From an uncultured Flavobacteriaceae bacterium (GTDB taxonomy: Bacteria > Bacteroidota > Bacteroidia > Flavobacteriales > Flavobacteriaceae): a DNA stretch of 64,000 bases. Where the stretch lies: assembly GCA_947502975.1 (NCBI GenBank), contig CANNBV010000002.1, forward strand, positions 558,001 through 622,000. Reading direction: 5' to 3'. Position 1 is the first letter of the stretch. Each line of letters opens with the position of its first letter. A model generated the notes under the pieces. That model worked only from the letters and a program-made list of their open reading frames with translations. It was not told where the DNA came from and did not search any database. This document shows positions 53,105 to 62,618 of the stretch, piece after piece. Both the position numbers and the translations under genes were made by a program.

Positions 53105-55405
53105 ATGAAAAAAATCATTTTAGCTTTTAGTCTTTTATTGATGATATTTTCTTGTCAGGAAACAGTAGACGTAAATATTTTGGTTTCAAATGTAGAGGAA
53201 TTAAACACTGCAATTTCAAATGCCAAACCTGGCGATAATATCATCTTAAAAAATGGTGTTTACACAGATATGCAAATCAAGTTTGCTGGAAATGGAGAAG
53301 AGGGTAATCCTATTACACTAAAAGCTGAAACTCCTGGTAAAGTTTATATTGAGGGTAAATCTAACCTACAAATTGGAGGTGATTATTTGGTTGTTCAGGG
53401 TTTGCATTTTAAAAATGGTCATACACCAACTAGACAGGTTATTCGTTTTAAGGTTAACGATACCTTAATAGCTAGCCATTCTAAATTTACAAATTGTGTG
53501 ATCGAAGAATTTACTCAGCCAGACAGAGATGTTAGCGATCATTGGATAGAATTATGGGGTAGACATAATGAATTAAGCAACAATTATATTACTGGGAAAT
53601 CTAATTTTGGACCAACAGTAATGGTAATGCTAAAAGGGAATCAGCATATAAAAAACTACCATCAAATCATTAATAACCATTTTGGACCACGTCCCAGAAA
53701 GGGCGGGCCTCACGGCGAGACTATGCAAATAGGAGACAGTGGTACCTCTATGACGCCATCACACACCAATGTTGAGAATAATTTATTTGAACGTTGTAAT
53801 GGAGAAGTTGAAATTATTTCTAGTAAGTCTAACTATAATTCATTTAAAAACAACGTTTTTTTTGAAAGTGAAGGTTCTCTCGTATTGCGTCATGGTAATT
53901 ATGCAACTATTGATGGTAATATTTTTATAGGTAATGATAATTCAGAATTTATTGGTGGTATTCGTGTAATTAATACTGGACACTGGATTACGAATAACTA
54001 TTTCTATAAACTAAAAGGGGAAACTTTTAGGGCACCTTTAGCTGTAATGAATGGTATTCCAAAATCTCCACAAAACCGTTATAATCAAGTTACCGATGCA
54101 GTTGTAGCATATAATACTTATGTGGATTGCAAAACACCATTTCATTTTAGTGTAGGTTCGAATGTGAGCCAAAGTGATGTTTTGCCGAAATCTGAAATTC
54201 GTTCTGCAAGGCCAATTAGAACTGTAGTTGCTAATAACATCATTTATAATGAAACGCCTTTTAATTATCCAATTAAAAATTATGATAAGGTAGATGGTAT
54301 TTTATTTAGAGAGAATTACACTAATAGTGATAATGAAAGTGAGGTAAAGCCAGATGGATTAATTACTAAAGAGATGGCAGTGAAGGGATTATCTGATACA
54401 TATCAGATACCTAACGCTGAGGTTGATGATGTTTATTTTGGTTTTGATTTTGAAACCATCACTACGGATTTATTGGGAAATAAAAGAACTTCAGAGAATA
54501 ATACTATTGGAGCTTTAGTGAATAATAATACCAAAATGATTTCATTTGATAAGTCGAATTATGGAACAGATTGGTTTCAAATTGAAAAAGAAAAATCGGT
54601 ATCTAAGACCATAGAGGTTAATTCAAATGAGGCATTGGTTAGAGCTATTATGGAAGCTAATTCTGGGGATATAATCAGTTTAGAATCTGGGATTTTTGAT
54701 ATTTCAGAAACGCTTTCAATTGATAAAAACATCACTTTAAAATCTTCAGATAAAAATGATAAATCAACATTAAATTTTAGTTCTGAAAACACTGCTTTTG
54801 AAATGAAACCGAAAGGTATCCTTCATATTGAAGATATAATCCTTAAAGGAAATAACACACAGGCCTCATTTAAGACACTAGATAAAAATATGACAAGTGC
54901 TTACGGATTATGGATAGAAAATGCTGAAATCAGTAATTTTAAAAGTGTGTTAGAAGTGTCAAAAGGGTCTTTTGCTGATACTGTTTCTGTTAGAAATTCT
55001 GTAATTAAAAATTGTATAAAAGGTATTCAACTTAATAAAGAAACTAATGACAAAGGTGACTATAATAGCGAGTTTGTTTATGTTATTGATAATACGTTTG
55101 ATAATGTTGGAGAAAATGTTTTTAATTACTATCGCGGTGGTTATGATGAGTCTACAATTGGCGGCAACTTAACATTTACTGGTAATATCATCACAAATTC
55201 TGGTAAAACCGAAAAAGAAAATATTCTTATTAAAAATAGAGGTATTGTTAATGTTGAATTTGCCAATAATACTTTTAAAAATAATCCAATAAAAGTAGTT
55301 GCAGTTTTATGGGGTGAAAAAGGACAAAAACCAGAGAATAATACTGTAGTTAATTCAGGTGAAATTAAGGTGGTTCAGAATTTAAAATTAAAATTGATGT
55401 ATTAA
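53105..55405 (+). CDS. PL6 alginate lyase (chondroitinase-B-like), lipoprotein
   Basis: The 766-residue lipoprotein (LLMIFSCQE, Cys17) has two right-handed beta-helix domains (about 25-440 and 490-760). PL6 catalytic residues are visible: Lys241 in SSKSNYNSFKNN and Arg262 in LVLRHGNY, the same 21-residue spacing as in known PL6 lyases. The conserved HGETMQIGD (203-211) and EVEIISS (Ca-site region) are also present. It cleaves alginate by beta-elimination in the periplasm or at the outer membrane, giving 4,5-unsaturated products. It heads the lyase operon and is followed 19 bp later by PL7. Confidence 0.9.
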   Translation: MKKIILAFSLLLMIFSCQETVDVNILVSNVEELNTAISNAKPGDNIILKNGVYTDMQIKFAGNGEEGNPITLKAETPGKVYIEGKSNLQIGGDYLVVQGLHFKNGHTPTRQVIRFKVNDTLIASHSKFTNCVIEEFTQPDRDVSDHWIELWGRHNELSNNYITGKSNFGPTVMVMLKGNQHIKNYHQIINNHFGPRPRKGGPHGETMQIGDSGTSMTPSHTNVENNLFERCNGEVEIISSKSNYNSFKNNVFFESEGSLVLRHGNYATIDGNIFIGNDNSEFIGGIRVINTGHWITNNYFYKLKGETFRAPLAVMNGIPKSPQNRYNQVTDAVVAYNTYVDCKTPFHFSVGSNVSQSDVLPKSEIRSARPIRTVVANNIIYNETPFNYPIKNYDKVDGILFRENYTNSDNESEVKPDGLITKEMAVKGLSDTYQIPNAEVDDVYFGFDFETITTDLLGNKRTSENNTIGALVNNNTKMISFDKSNYGTDWFQIEKEKSVSKTIEVNSNEALVRAIMEANSGDIISLESGIFDISETLSIDKNITLKSSDKNDKSTLNFSSENTAFEMKPKGILHIEDIILKGNNTQASFKTLDKNMTSAYGLWIENAEISNFKSVLEVSKGSFADTVSVRNSVIKNCIKGIQLNKETNDKGDYNSEFVYVIDNTFDNVGENVFNYYRGGYDESTIGGNLTFTGNIITNSGKTEKENILIKNRGIVNVEFANNTFKNNPIKVVAVLWGEKGQKPENNTVVNSGEIKVVQNLKLKLMY

Positions 55406-55424
55406 TAAATTCTAAAGGAGACCC

Positions 55425-56453
55425 ATGAAGAGATTAATTTGCTTATTCGTTTTAATTTTAACGGCTTTTGCTTGTAAAAATAATTCTAAAATTACTTCAG
55501 ATACAACTGCTCAAACTGAGGATAAGGCAAAATATCCTAGTGATGTTATTTCTTTTATGGGAGAATGGAAAATTCTTCTTGGAGACGGTTCGCGCTCTGA
55601 AGATTTAGTGAATTATGAAAAGAAAGATTTCTTTTATGTTGAACATGAAAATGGAACAGATTGGGTGGTTTATAAAACACCAAACTCTGGCGTAACGTCA
55701 AAAACGTCTAAAAACACAAGAACTGAATTGCATCAAAAAAAATATTGTATACCTGAAGAAGGCGGCAAGTTAACGGGAACTTTAAAAGTACAGCACGTTT
55801 CTACTACAGGTGATGCAACCGCTAGGTCGTCATATTCAGTTGTAGTTGGGCAAATTCATAGTGATGAAGGTCATGAAAATGAACCTTTAAAAATATACTA
55901 TAAAAAATTCCCAGGTCATGTAAAAGGTTCTGTGTTTTGGAATTACGAAATCAACACAAAAGGTGACAATATTGGAAGATTTGATTATTCAACACCTGTT
56001 TGGGGGTACGATTTTTCTGTTGTTGGACAAAGCCCATCTGAATATCCTAAAGAACCAGAAGACGGTATTAAATTAGGTGAAGAGTTTAGTTATGAAGTAA
56101 ATGTTTACGAGGGTATTATGTATTTAACTTTTACTAGTAAAAACCATAAAACAATTCAATTTACAAAGAGTTTAATAGAGTCAGAATTTGCAACAAAAGA
56201 AAGCATTCCAGAGCAAGTTATAAAAGTATATGCAAATAGTGAAAAAGGAGGAGGAGTAGAACGCGAAATCGCTTATGCTGGTGAATTAAATTATTTCAAA
56301 CAAGGTGCTTACAATCAAGCTAATGCCAAAAGCACAAAGTCTGAAATTTATGGTGGTGACATTGTTAAGCAATACGAAAATGGTAGTTATGCTGAAGTAT
56401 GGTTTAAAGAAGCTACAGTTGGTAAATCCTTAAAACCTGAACATCAATTATGA
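55425..56453 (+). CDS. PL7 alginate lyase lipoprotein
   Basis: The 342-residue lipoprotein (LTAFACKNN, Cys17) is a PL7 jelly-roll lyase. The three family motifs are seen: RTEL (99-102), QIH (143-145) and YFKQGAYNQ (290-298), which hold the catalytic Arg, Gln, His and Tyr. The inserted loop between them is like that of PL7 subfamily 5 exo-type enzymes of marine Flavobacteria. Its stop overlaps the PL17 start by 4 bp (ATGA), so the two are translationally coupled. Confidence 0.88.
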   Translation: MKRLICLFVLILTAFACKNNSKITSDTTAQTEDKAKYPSDVISFMGEWKILLGDGSRSEDLVNYEKKDFFYVEHENGTDWVVYKTPNSGVTSKTSKNTRTELHQKKYCIPEEGGKLTGTLKVQHVSTTGDATARSSYSVVVGQIHSDEGHENEPLKIYYKKFPGHVKGSVFWNYEINTKGDNIGRFDYSTPVWGYDFSVVGQSPSEYPKEPEDGIKLGEEFSYEVNVYEGIMYLTFTSKNHKTIQFTKSLIESEFATKESIPEQVIKVYANSEKGGGVEREIAYAGELNYFKQGAYNQANAKSTKSEIYGGDIVKQYENGSYAEVWFKEATVGKSLKPEHQL

Positions 56454-58729
56454 GATTATATAAAAATAGCATATTAAAATTTTCAGTAATAGTGTTTACT
56501 ATAGCTATGTTCTCCTGTAAAGAAGAACAAAAAGCTACTTCAGAAAATAATTCTGAAACCAAAATATCTCAAGCGCATCCAAAACTAATTTTAACAGCTC
56601 AAGGTGTTAAAGACATAAGAGCACAACTAGGAAGTATTCCAATTTTTGATGAAACTTTAGCAAAAGTGAAAGATGAGATCGATGCTGAAATTGAAAAAGC
56701 AATAGATGTCCCAATACCAAAAGATTATTCTGGTGGTTACACACATGTAACACACAAACGTAACTGGTTTGTATTGCAAAAAGCAGGCTTGCTTTATCAA
56801 ATTTTGGATGACGAAAAATATGCCAAGTATGTAAAAGATATGCTGATGCAATATGAAGCTTTGTATAAAACATTGCCACTGCATCCAAAAACAAGATCTT
56901 ATGCTAGAGGTAAATTATTTTGGCAATGTTTAAACGACTCTAATTGGTTAGTTTATGTAAGTCAGGCTTACGATTGTATCTATAATTATTTAACTGAAGA
57001 GGAACGTAATAAACTAGAAACAAACTTATTCAGGCCATTTGCAGATCATATTTCAGTAGACAGCCCTCAATTTTATCAACGCGTTCACAATCATAGTACT
57101 TGGGGAAATGCAGCCGTTGGTATGATTGGATTAGTAATGGATGATAATGAATTGATCGACCGTGCCTTGTATGGTATTAAAAATTTAAAATTAGATGCTA
57201 CTAAAAAGGATGATGATGGTGGATTTTTAAATAAGGATGGGAAAGCTGGTTTTTTAGCCAACATAGAAGAACCTTTTTCGCCAGATGGTTATTACAATGA
57301 AGGGCCGTATTATCAACGCTATGCCATGTATCCATTTTTAGTTTTCGCAACAGGGTTGTATAATGTAAAGCCAGAACTTAAGATTTTTGAATATAAAGAA
57401 GGTGTACTTCTAAAGTCTATAAATGCATTGTTAAATTTATCTGATGCTGATGGAGAGTTTTTTCCGCTTAACGATGGGCAAAAAGGTATGTCATATTACA
57501 ATGGTGCTTTAGTAACGGCAGTTGATGTGTCTTATCATTACGGTGAACAAGATTCTGGTTTGTTGAGTATTGCAAAAGAACAAAATCAAGTATTATTAGA
57601 TGATTCTGGTTTAGCAGTAGCACTTGGAATTAAAAATGATAAGGCACAACCTTTTAATAAAACGTCAATAAACCTATCTGATGGACCAGACGGGACACAA
57701 GGAGGTGTTGGGATTTTACGAAACGAAGATTTAGAGTTAGTTTTTAAATATGCAGCACAAGGTTCTAGTCATGGTCATTATGATAAGTTGTCCTATTCCT
57801 TATATGAAAGAGGTGAAGAAGTATTACAAGACTATGGCTTATCACGTTTTGTAAATATTGAGCAAAAAGGAGGAGGAAATTATTTAAAGGAAAATAAGAC
57901 TTGGGCAAAACAAACTATTGCTCATAATACAGTTATCCAAAATGAAACGTCTCATTTCAATGGTAAGTATGAAATAGGAAGTCAACATCATTCAGATTTA
58001 CATTATTTTTCTTCAGAAAATAAAAATGTACAAGTAGTGAGTGCAAAAGAAGTAAATGCATATCCAGGGACTGAAATACTTCGTACTATGGCAGTAATTA
58101 AAGATGAAGATTTTGAAAAGCCCTATCTATTAGATATCATGAAGATAACTTCTAATACAGCCAATCAATATGATTTTCCTTATTACTACTTTGGGCAAAT
58201 ACTAGAAACAAATTTTGAATATAACACCCCAGCAACTTTAAAACCATTAGGGAGTAAGAATGGTTACCAACATTTATTTGTAGAAGGTTTGGGTAATCCT
58301 AAAGAAGAAAATTCAAAGTTTTCATGGATGAATCATCGTAAGTTTTACACGTTAACAACAGTAACTAACAATAAGGATGAATTATTATTTACAAGAATTG
58401 GAGCTAACGATCCAGAGTTTAATTTGCGAAGAGACCCGGCATTTCTGTTAAGACGAAAAGATTCAAAAAACACCACATTTATTTCATTAATAGAACCGCA
58501 TGGTAGTTATAGTCCTATTTCAGAATCTGCAGTTAATTCAAAAAGTAGTGTAAAAACAATAAAAGTTATTTTAGATTCAAAAGATTATACTACTGTAGAA
58601 ATTACGCATCTAAATGGAAACAGAAAACTGTTTATAACATCAAATACAAATGCTTCAAAAGAAGCAAAACATAACTTAAAAATTGATGATAAGAATTATG
58701 AGTGGTCAGGTTCTTATTATTTCGAATAA
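56450..58729 (+). CDS. PL17 oligoalginate lyase lipoprotein
   Basis: The 759-residue lipoprotein (IAMFSCKEE) has an N-terminal alpha/alpha-barrel (about 40-390) and a C-terminal heparinase II/III beta-sandwich (about 410-680). Catalytic-type residues are Asn214-His215 in HNHSTWGN and a Tyr in YYNEGPYYQRY (281-291), plus a His in GSSHGHYDKLSY. The enzyme turns oligoalginate into unsaturated monouronate from the chain end. It overlaps PL7 by ATGA and is followed 20 bp later by the cupin that handles its product. Confidence 0.9.
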   Translation: MRLYKNSILKFSVIVFTIAMFSCKEEQKATSENNSETKISQAHPKLILTAQGVKDIRAQLGSIPIFDETLAKVKDEIDAEIEKAIDVPIPKDYSGGYTHVTHKRNWFVLQKAGLLYQILDDEKYAKYVKDMLMQYEALYKTLPLHPKTRSYARGKLFWQCLNDSNWLVYVSQAYDCIYNYLTEEERNKLETNLFRPFADHISVDSPQFYQRVHNHSTWGNAAVGMIGLVMDDNELIDRALYGIKNLKLDATKKDDDGGFLNKDGKAGFLANIEEPFSPDGYYNEGPYYQRYAMYPFLVFATGLYNVKPELKIFEYKEGVLLKSINALLNLSDADGEFFPLNDGQKGMSYYNGALVTAVDVSYHYGEQDSGLLSIAKEQNQVLLDDSGLAVALGIKNDKAQPFNKTSINLSDGPDGTQGGVGILRNEDLELVFKYAAQGSSHGHYDKLSYSLYERGEEVLQDYGLSRFVNIEQKGGGNYLKENKTWAKQTIAHNTVIQNETSHFNGKYEIGSQHHSDLHYFSSENKNVQVVSAKEVNAYPGTEILRTMAVIKDEDFEKPYLLDIMKITSNTANQYDFPYYYFGQILETNFEYNTPATLKPLGSKNGYQHLFVEGLGNPKEENSKFSWMNHRKFYTLTTVTNNKDELLFTRIGANDPEFNLRRDPAFLLRRKDSKNTTFISLIEPHGSYSPISESAVNSKSSVKTIKVILDSKDYTTVEITHLNGNRKLFITSNTNASKEAKHNLKIDDKNYEWSGSYYFE

Positions 58730-58749
58730 AAACAAATAAAATAAAAAGT

Positions 58750-59121
58750 ATGAAACGATTTAGTGAAAAGTACGTCATCACAAAAGATATGGAATGGGAA
58801 GAGCTTGGAGGAGGAGTATCAAGAAAGTTCTTAGGTTACGACAACCAAATAATGATGGTAAAAGTAAAGTTTGAAAAAGGCGCATTAGGTGCACCACATC
58901 AACATTTTCATACACAAGCAACCTATTGTGTTTCAGGTAAGTTTGAATTTGAAATTGATGGCGAAAAGAAAATAGTAGAAGCAGGAGATGGGGTGTACAT
59001 TGAACCTAATTTATTGCATAGCGCCGTTTGTCTGGAAGAAGGTATGTTAATTGACACATTTAGTCCCGTAAGAGAAGATTTTTTAAGCGGTGGTGAGGTG
59101 TCTTATTTTGGAAACAAATAG
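58750..59121 (+). CDS. kdgF: KdgF-like cupin, unsaturated uronate linearisation
   Basis: The 123-residue single-domain cupin has metal ligands His50, His52 and Gln56 near PHQHFHTQATY and His90 in PNLLHSAV. The family (KdgF) opens the ring of 4,5-unsaturated uronates to the linear keto form before reduction to KDG. The start at 58750 is chosen; an in-frame Met at 58702 lies inside PL17 and gives an unlikely N-terminus. There is no signal peptide, so the protein acts in the cytoplasm on imported monomers. Confidence 0.85.
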   Translation: MKRFSEKYVITKDMEWEELGGGVSRKFLGYDNQIMMVKVKFEKGALGAPHQHFHTQATYCVSGKFEFEIDGEKKIVEAGDGVYIEPNLLHSAVCLEEGMLIDTFSPVREDFLSGGEVSYFGNK

Positions 59122-59145
59122 ATAAAAGAAAAATCACTTACCCAA

Positions 59146-59164
59146 TTCGTGAATACTTCACGAA
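59146..59164 (+). other. Small hairpin after the cupin gene
   Basis: TTCGTGAA (59146-59153) and TTCACGAA (59157-59164) form a perfect 8-bp stem with a 3-nt loop, 24 nt after the kdgF stop. No T run follows, so it may act in mRNA processing or stability rather than as a simple terminator. Confidence 0.45.
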
Positions 59165-59210
59165 ATATAAGAGGTTAACTCATTTTTATGAATAAAATAA
59201 TGTTTAATTC

Positions 59211-59240
59211 TTGTATTTAACAAAATTTTACATATATTTG
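59211..59240 (+). promoter_or_regulatory. Promoter of the alginate susCD genes
   Basis: TTG (59211-59213), a 19-nt spacer and TATATTTG (59233-59240) match the Bacteroidetes consensus exactly. The operator at 59238 starts in the final TTG, so a bound GntR-type repressor would cover the -7 box and the start of transcription. The leader to the start codon at 59385 is about 140 nt. Confidence 0.75.
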
Positions 59241-59262
59241 GTTAACCAATCTGGTACACCAA
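59238..59262. promoter_or_regulatory. Tandem UxuR/GntR-type operator upstream of alginate susC
   Basis: TTGGTTAACCAA (59238-59249) is a perfect palindrome. A second, weaker half-set CTGGTACACCAA (59251-59262) follows with the same 13-bp step as the pair at 52955. The two loci therefore share one regulator. Confidence 0.8.
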
Positions 59263-59384
59263 TTTATTATTCTAATTTTTAGATTGAAAAACCATTCGAT
59301 TATGTTGTTTAAAGACGATTTAAAATAATAACAAATTGTAAATAGGTTTTCAATCATAAAACTATATTAAACTAAATAATAATT

Positions 59385-62300
59385 ATGAATATACAAACTA
59401 AACTATTGTTAGTGCTCACTTTGGTCTTTGGTTTTATGCTGAATGCGCAAAACGCTACGCCAATAACAGGAGTGGTGACCGATGCTAATAATGTGCCCAT
59501 TCCCGGTGTTAATGTTATCATTGTTGGTACAGCTACAGGTACAACAACAGATTTTGACGGGAATTATCAAATTAATGCGAAAAAAGGAGATGTGTTACAG
59601 TTTACCTATGTTGGTTATGCTTCACAAACTGCAATAATTGATGATAATTTTAAAATTAATATTTCATTAAAAGAGGATATTAGTCAGTTAGATGAGGTTG
59701 TCGTGGTAGCATATGGAGATCAAAAACAAAGAAACGTAACGAGTGCCTTAACTAAAGTGTCTGCTAAAGACATTCAAAATTTTTCAGTACCTCGTGTAGA
59801 AGACGCCCTGCAGGGAAAAGTAGCTGGTTTACGGATACAAACAGTTGCATCAGAGGCAGGTGGTGATCCAAAAATTACACTGAGAGGACCTGGTTCTATT
59901 ACAGGATCATCATCTCCATTAATTGTTGTTGATGGTATTGTTTTAGGTAACGATGCCGATATTTTAGCTACCATTGATAACAATAATATAGAATCTATTA
60001 GTGTGCTAAAAGATGCTTCTTCAGTAGCTATATATGGTTCACGTGGTGCTAATGGTGTTATTTTATTGACGCTTAAACAAGGTGTGGTTGGTAAAACATC
60101 ATTCTCTTACAATACGTTTACTGGGTTTAAATATGCAAATATTAACGATAACTTTAACACCTCTATAGCTCAAGAAAGGGCAAGATTAAATGGTTTGCAA
60201 AGTGTGGTTGACGCTATTCCTCAAACCAGTTCAAATTTCGATAGAATTAATAATGATTACAATAGCGCTTTTGCAGAACTTGAGGCTCAAGAATTTATAG
60301 CATCTTTAGGCGATGGTGAAAAAAACTGGCAAGATGAAATTTTTAATGGCGGTGTTATACAAAGTCATGCAATATCAGGAAGAGGTGGTACCGAATTAAC
60401 CAAATACAATGCGTCTTTAAGTTTTTTAGAAGATCAGGGTATTACTGTAAAAGATAATTTTCAGAAGTTTAACGCTAGAATCAAAGTAGATAGTAAATCA
60501 AAAAATAAGAAACTTAGATTTGGTACTAGCTTACGTGTAAATTACAATGATCAAGATAGATTGCCATCAAGGTTTACTGACCCTTTAAGACAATATGGTC
60601 ACTTACCACTTTATTTAAATGAAGACCATCTGGATTATGTAACACCATTTTCTACAGATGTAGGTGTATCTACAGACGCTGGGAAACTTTTTGAAAATTT
60701 AGGTGTAGGTAGTTATGGTTTTTCTAGAGCATTTGATCATGTATTTACTGTAGACCCTAATAATCCTAGATCTATTTTAAGAGATCCTGTAACGGGACTT
60801 CCAATTAATAGCGGTTTGACTTCTGGAGGATTAACCTTATCAACTACTAAAAATGTACATCCATTAGTGCATTTTTTAGAAAGATTTAGAACAAAGAAAA
60901 AATTAGCATTTAATGGATCTGCATACATAGATGTCGATTTAGCTAAAGGTCTTAGTTTTAGACAAACTATAGCTACAGTATTTAGACATAATAAAGTAAA
61001 TGAAGCTGATCTCTTTTTTGGTCAGGAAAACAGAGATCAAGAATCGTATCGATTAGAAAGACGTGATGAATTAAATCAGTATGCATTTGAGTCTATTTTA
61101 AAATATAAAACAAACTTTGGTAAACATAATCTTAATGCTATAGGTGGATTTGAATATACGCGAAGAGATTTTTACCGACAAGAGTCTGAAGCCGTTGGTT
61201 TTACAAATGATTTTAATAATAATATAGCTCTTGCAGATGGAGGAACTACATTTACCATTAATGGAACAGATAAATTGGTGTCTTATTTTGGTAGATTAGA
61301 TTATAACTATAACGAAAAGTATTTATTACAAGTTTCTGCTCGTACAGATGGAAGTACAAGATTTGGATCTAATACACGTTTTGGTTTTTTTCCGGCAGCA
61401 TCAGCAGGATGGATTGTATCTAGCGAAGATTTCTTGTCCTCTAGTGATGTTATAACGTTCTTAAAGCTAAGAGCAAGTTATGGTATTTCAGGATCAAACG
61501 AGATATCAAATAATATATTTGATTCTCTTTACAGATTCGAAGAAACTTTTAGTACTATTGGTTACAATGGTCAACCAGGTGTTAAAGGTGTTACTTTAGC
61601 TAATGCAGATTTAGGGTGGGAAAAACTAATAGAATTTAACCCAGGTTTGGATATTACTTTTGGTAGAGGTTTATTAAGGTTAACAGCGGATTATTATATA
61701 AGAACAAGTGAAGATTTAATTCTTTTTGCTCCAATAGCGGGCACTTATGGTGCAGACAATTGGTTGCAGAATATAGGGGAAGTTAAAAATGAGGGTATAG
61801 AATTAGCATTAAGCTCTAGAATCTTTAGTAATGAAAATATAAGTTGGGTAGCCTCGGGTCAATTCTCCTTAAACAGAAACGAAGTGGTAAGTTTAGGTAC
61901 TAATGAACAAATCATCTCAAGAATTGATCAAGATACAAGACCTACAGAGTTTATTGCGAGAGTTGGTCAACCTATAACATCTTTTTATGGTTGGGTTTAC
62001 GATAGAGAGATTCCATTAGAATGGGTAGACAATCCATTTAATAGATTTAATAATGATTTTGCTGATGTATATGTAAAAGATTTAAATAATGATGGTATTA
62101 TTGATGATGAAGATAGAACTGAATTAGGAAGCCCTTATCCAGATTTTACTTGGGGGTTTAATTCAGACTTTAAAATATATGATTTTGATTTCTCTTTCCA
62201 ATGGCAAGGATCTCATGGAGCAGAGGTAAGAGTTGCTGATTTAGATCAGTTATATTATGCAAGTGAATCTGCCGTAAACGAGCTTGCCAGTTTCCCCGAT

Positions 62301-62612
62301 AGAGACTTAACGGTTCACAGAAGGTTTACTGATGATCATATACAAGACGCTTCATTTGTTGCGTTAAGAAATGTAACTTTAGGTTACACGGTGCCAGAAT
62401 CGTTTACTTCTAAATATGGTATAGATAGATTACGATTTTATATGACTGGTGAAAATTTATTATTCTTCACAGCAAAAGGTTATGAAGGATTTAATCCAGA
62501 TGCCGCCGGCCAAACTTCTAATAATGCTAATACGCCTTTAACAGCAGGTTATCAAAGAGGTGATGGTCCAATAGTAAGAACAATTTCAGCAGGGATTAAC
62601 TTTCAATTTTAA
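59385..62612 (+). CDS. susC: SusC/RagA-family TonB-dependent transporter of the alginate locus
   Basis: The 1075-residue protein has a signal peptide ending in NAQ, a carboxypeptidase-regulatory-like domain (about 25-105; PGVNVIIVGTATGTTTDFDG), the SusC motif QLDEVVVVAYGDQKQRN (about 104-120), a plug domain and a beta-barrel with the typical C-terminal aromatic (INFQF). It should carry alginate oligosaccharides over the outer membrane. The barrel diverges from the galactan SusC at 22226, consistent with a different ligand. SusD starts 6 bp after its stop. Confidence 0.93.
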   Translation: MNIQTKLLLVLTLVFGFMLNAQNATPITGVVTDANNVPIPGVNVIIVGTATGTTTDFDGNYQINAKKGDVLQFTYVGYASQTAIIDDNFKINISLKEDISQLDEVVVVAYGDQKQRNVTSALTKVSAKDIQNFSVPRVEDALQGKVAGLRIQTVASEAGGDPKITLRGPGSITGSSSPLIVVDGIVLGNDADILATIDNNNIESISVLKDASSVAIYGSRGANGVILLTLKQGVVGKTSFSYNTFTGFKYANINDNFNTSIAQERARLNGLQSVVDAIPQTSSNFDRINNDYNSAFAELEAQEFIASLGDGEKNWQDEIFNGGVIQSHAISGRGGTELTKYNASLSFLEDQGITVKDNFQKFNARIKVDSKSKNKKLRFGTSLRVNYNDQDRLPSRFTDPLRQYGHLPLYLNEDHLDYVTPFSTDVGVSTDAGKLFENLGVGSYGFSRAFDHVFTVDPNNPRSILRDPVTGLPINSGLTSGGLTLSTTKNVHPLVHFLERFRTKKKLAFNGSAYIDVDLAKGLSFRQTIATVFRHNKVNEADLFFGQENRDQESYRLERRDELNQYAFESILKYKTNFGKHNLNAIGGFEYTRRDFYRQESEAVGFTNDFNNNIALADGGTTFTINGTDKLVSYFGRLDYNYNEKYLLQVSARTDGSTRFGSNTRFGFFPAASAGWIVSSEDFLSSSDVITFLKLRASYGISGSNEISNNIFDSLYRFEETFSTIGYNGQPGVKGVTLANADLGWEKLIEFNPGLDITFGRGLLRLTADYYIRTSEDLILFAPIAGTYGADNWLQNIGEVKNEGIELALSSRIFSNENISWVASGQFSLNRNEVVSLGTNEQIISRIDQDTRPTEFIARVGQPITSFYGWVYDREIPLEWVDNPFNRFNNDFADVYVKDLNNDGIIDDEDRTELGSPYPDFTWGFNSDFKIYDFDFSFQWQGSHGAEVRVADLDQLYYASESAVNELASFPDRDLTVHRRFTDDHIQDASFVALRNVTLGYTVPESFTSKYGIDRLRFYMTGENLLFFTAKGYEGFNPDAAGQTSNNANTPLTAGYQRGDGPIVRTISAGINFQF

Positions 62613-62618
62613 TTAGTT

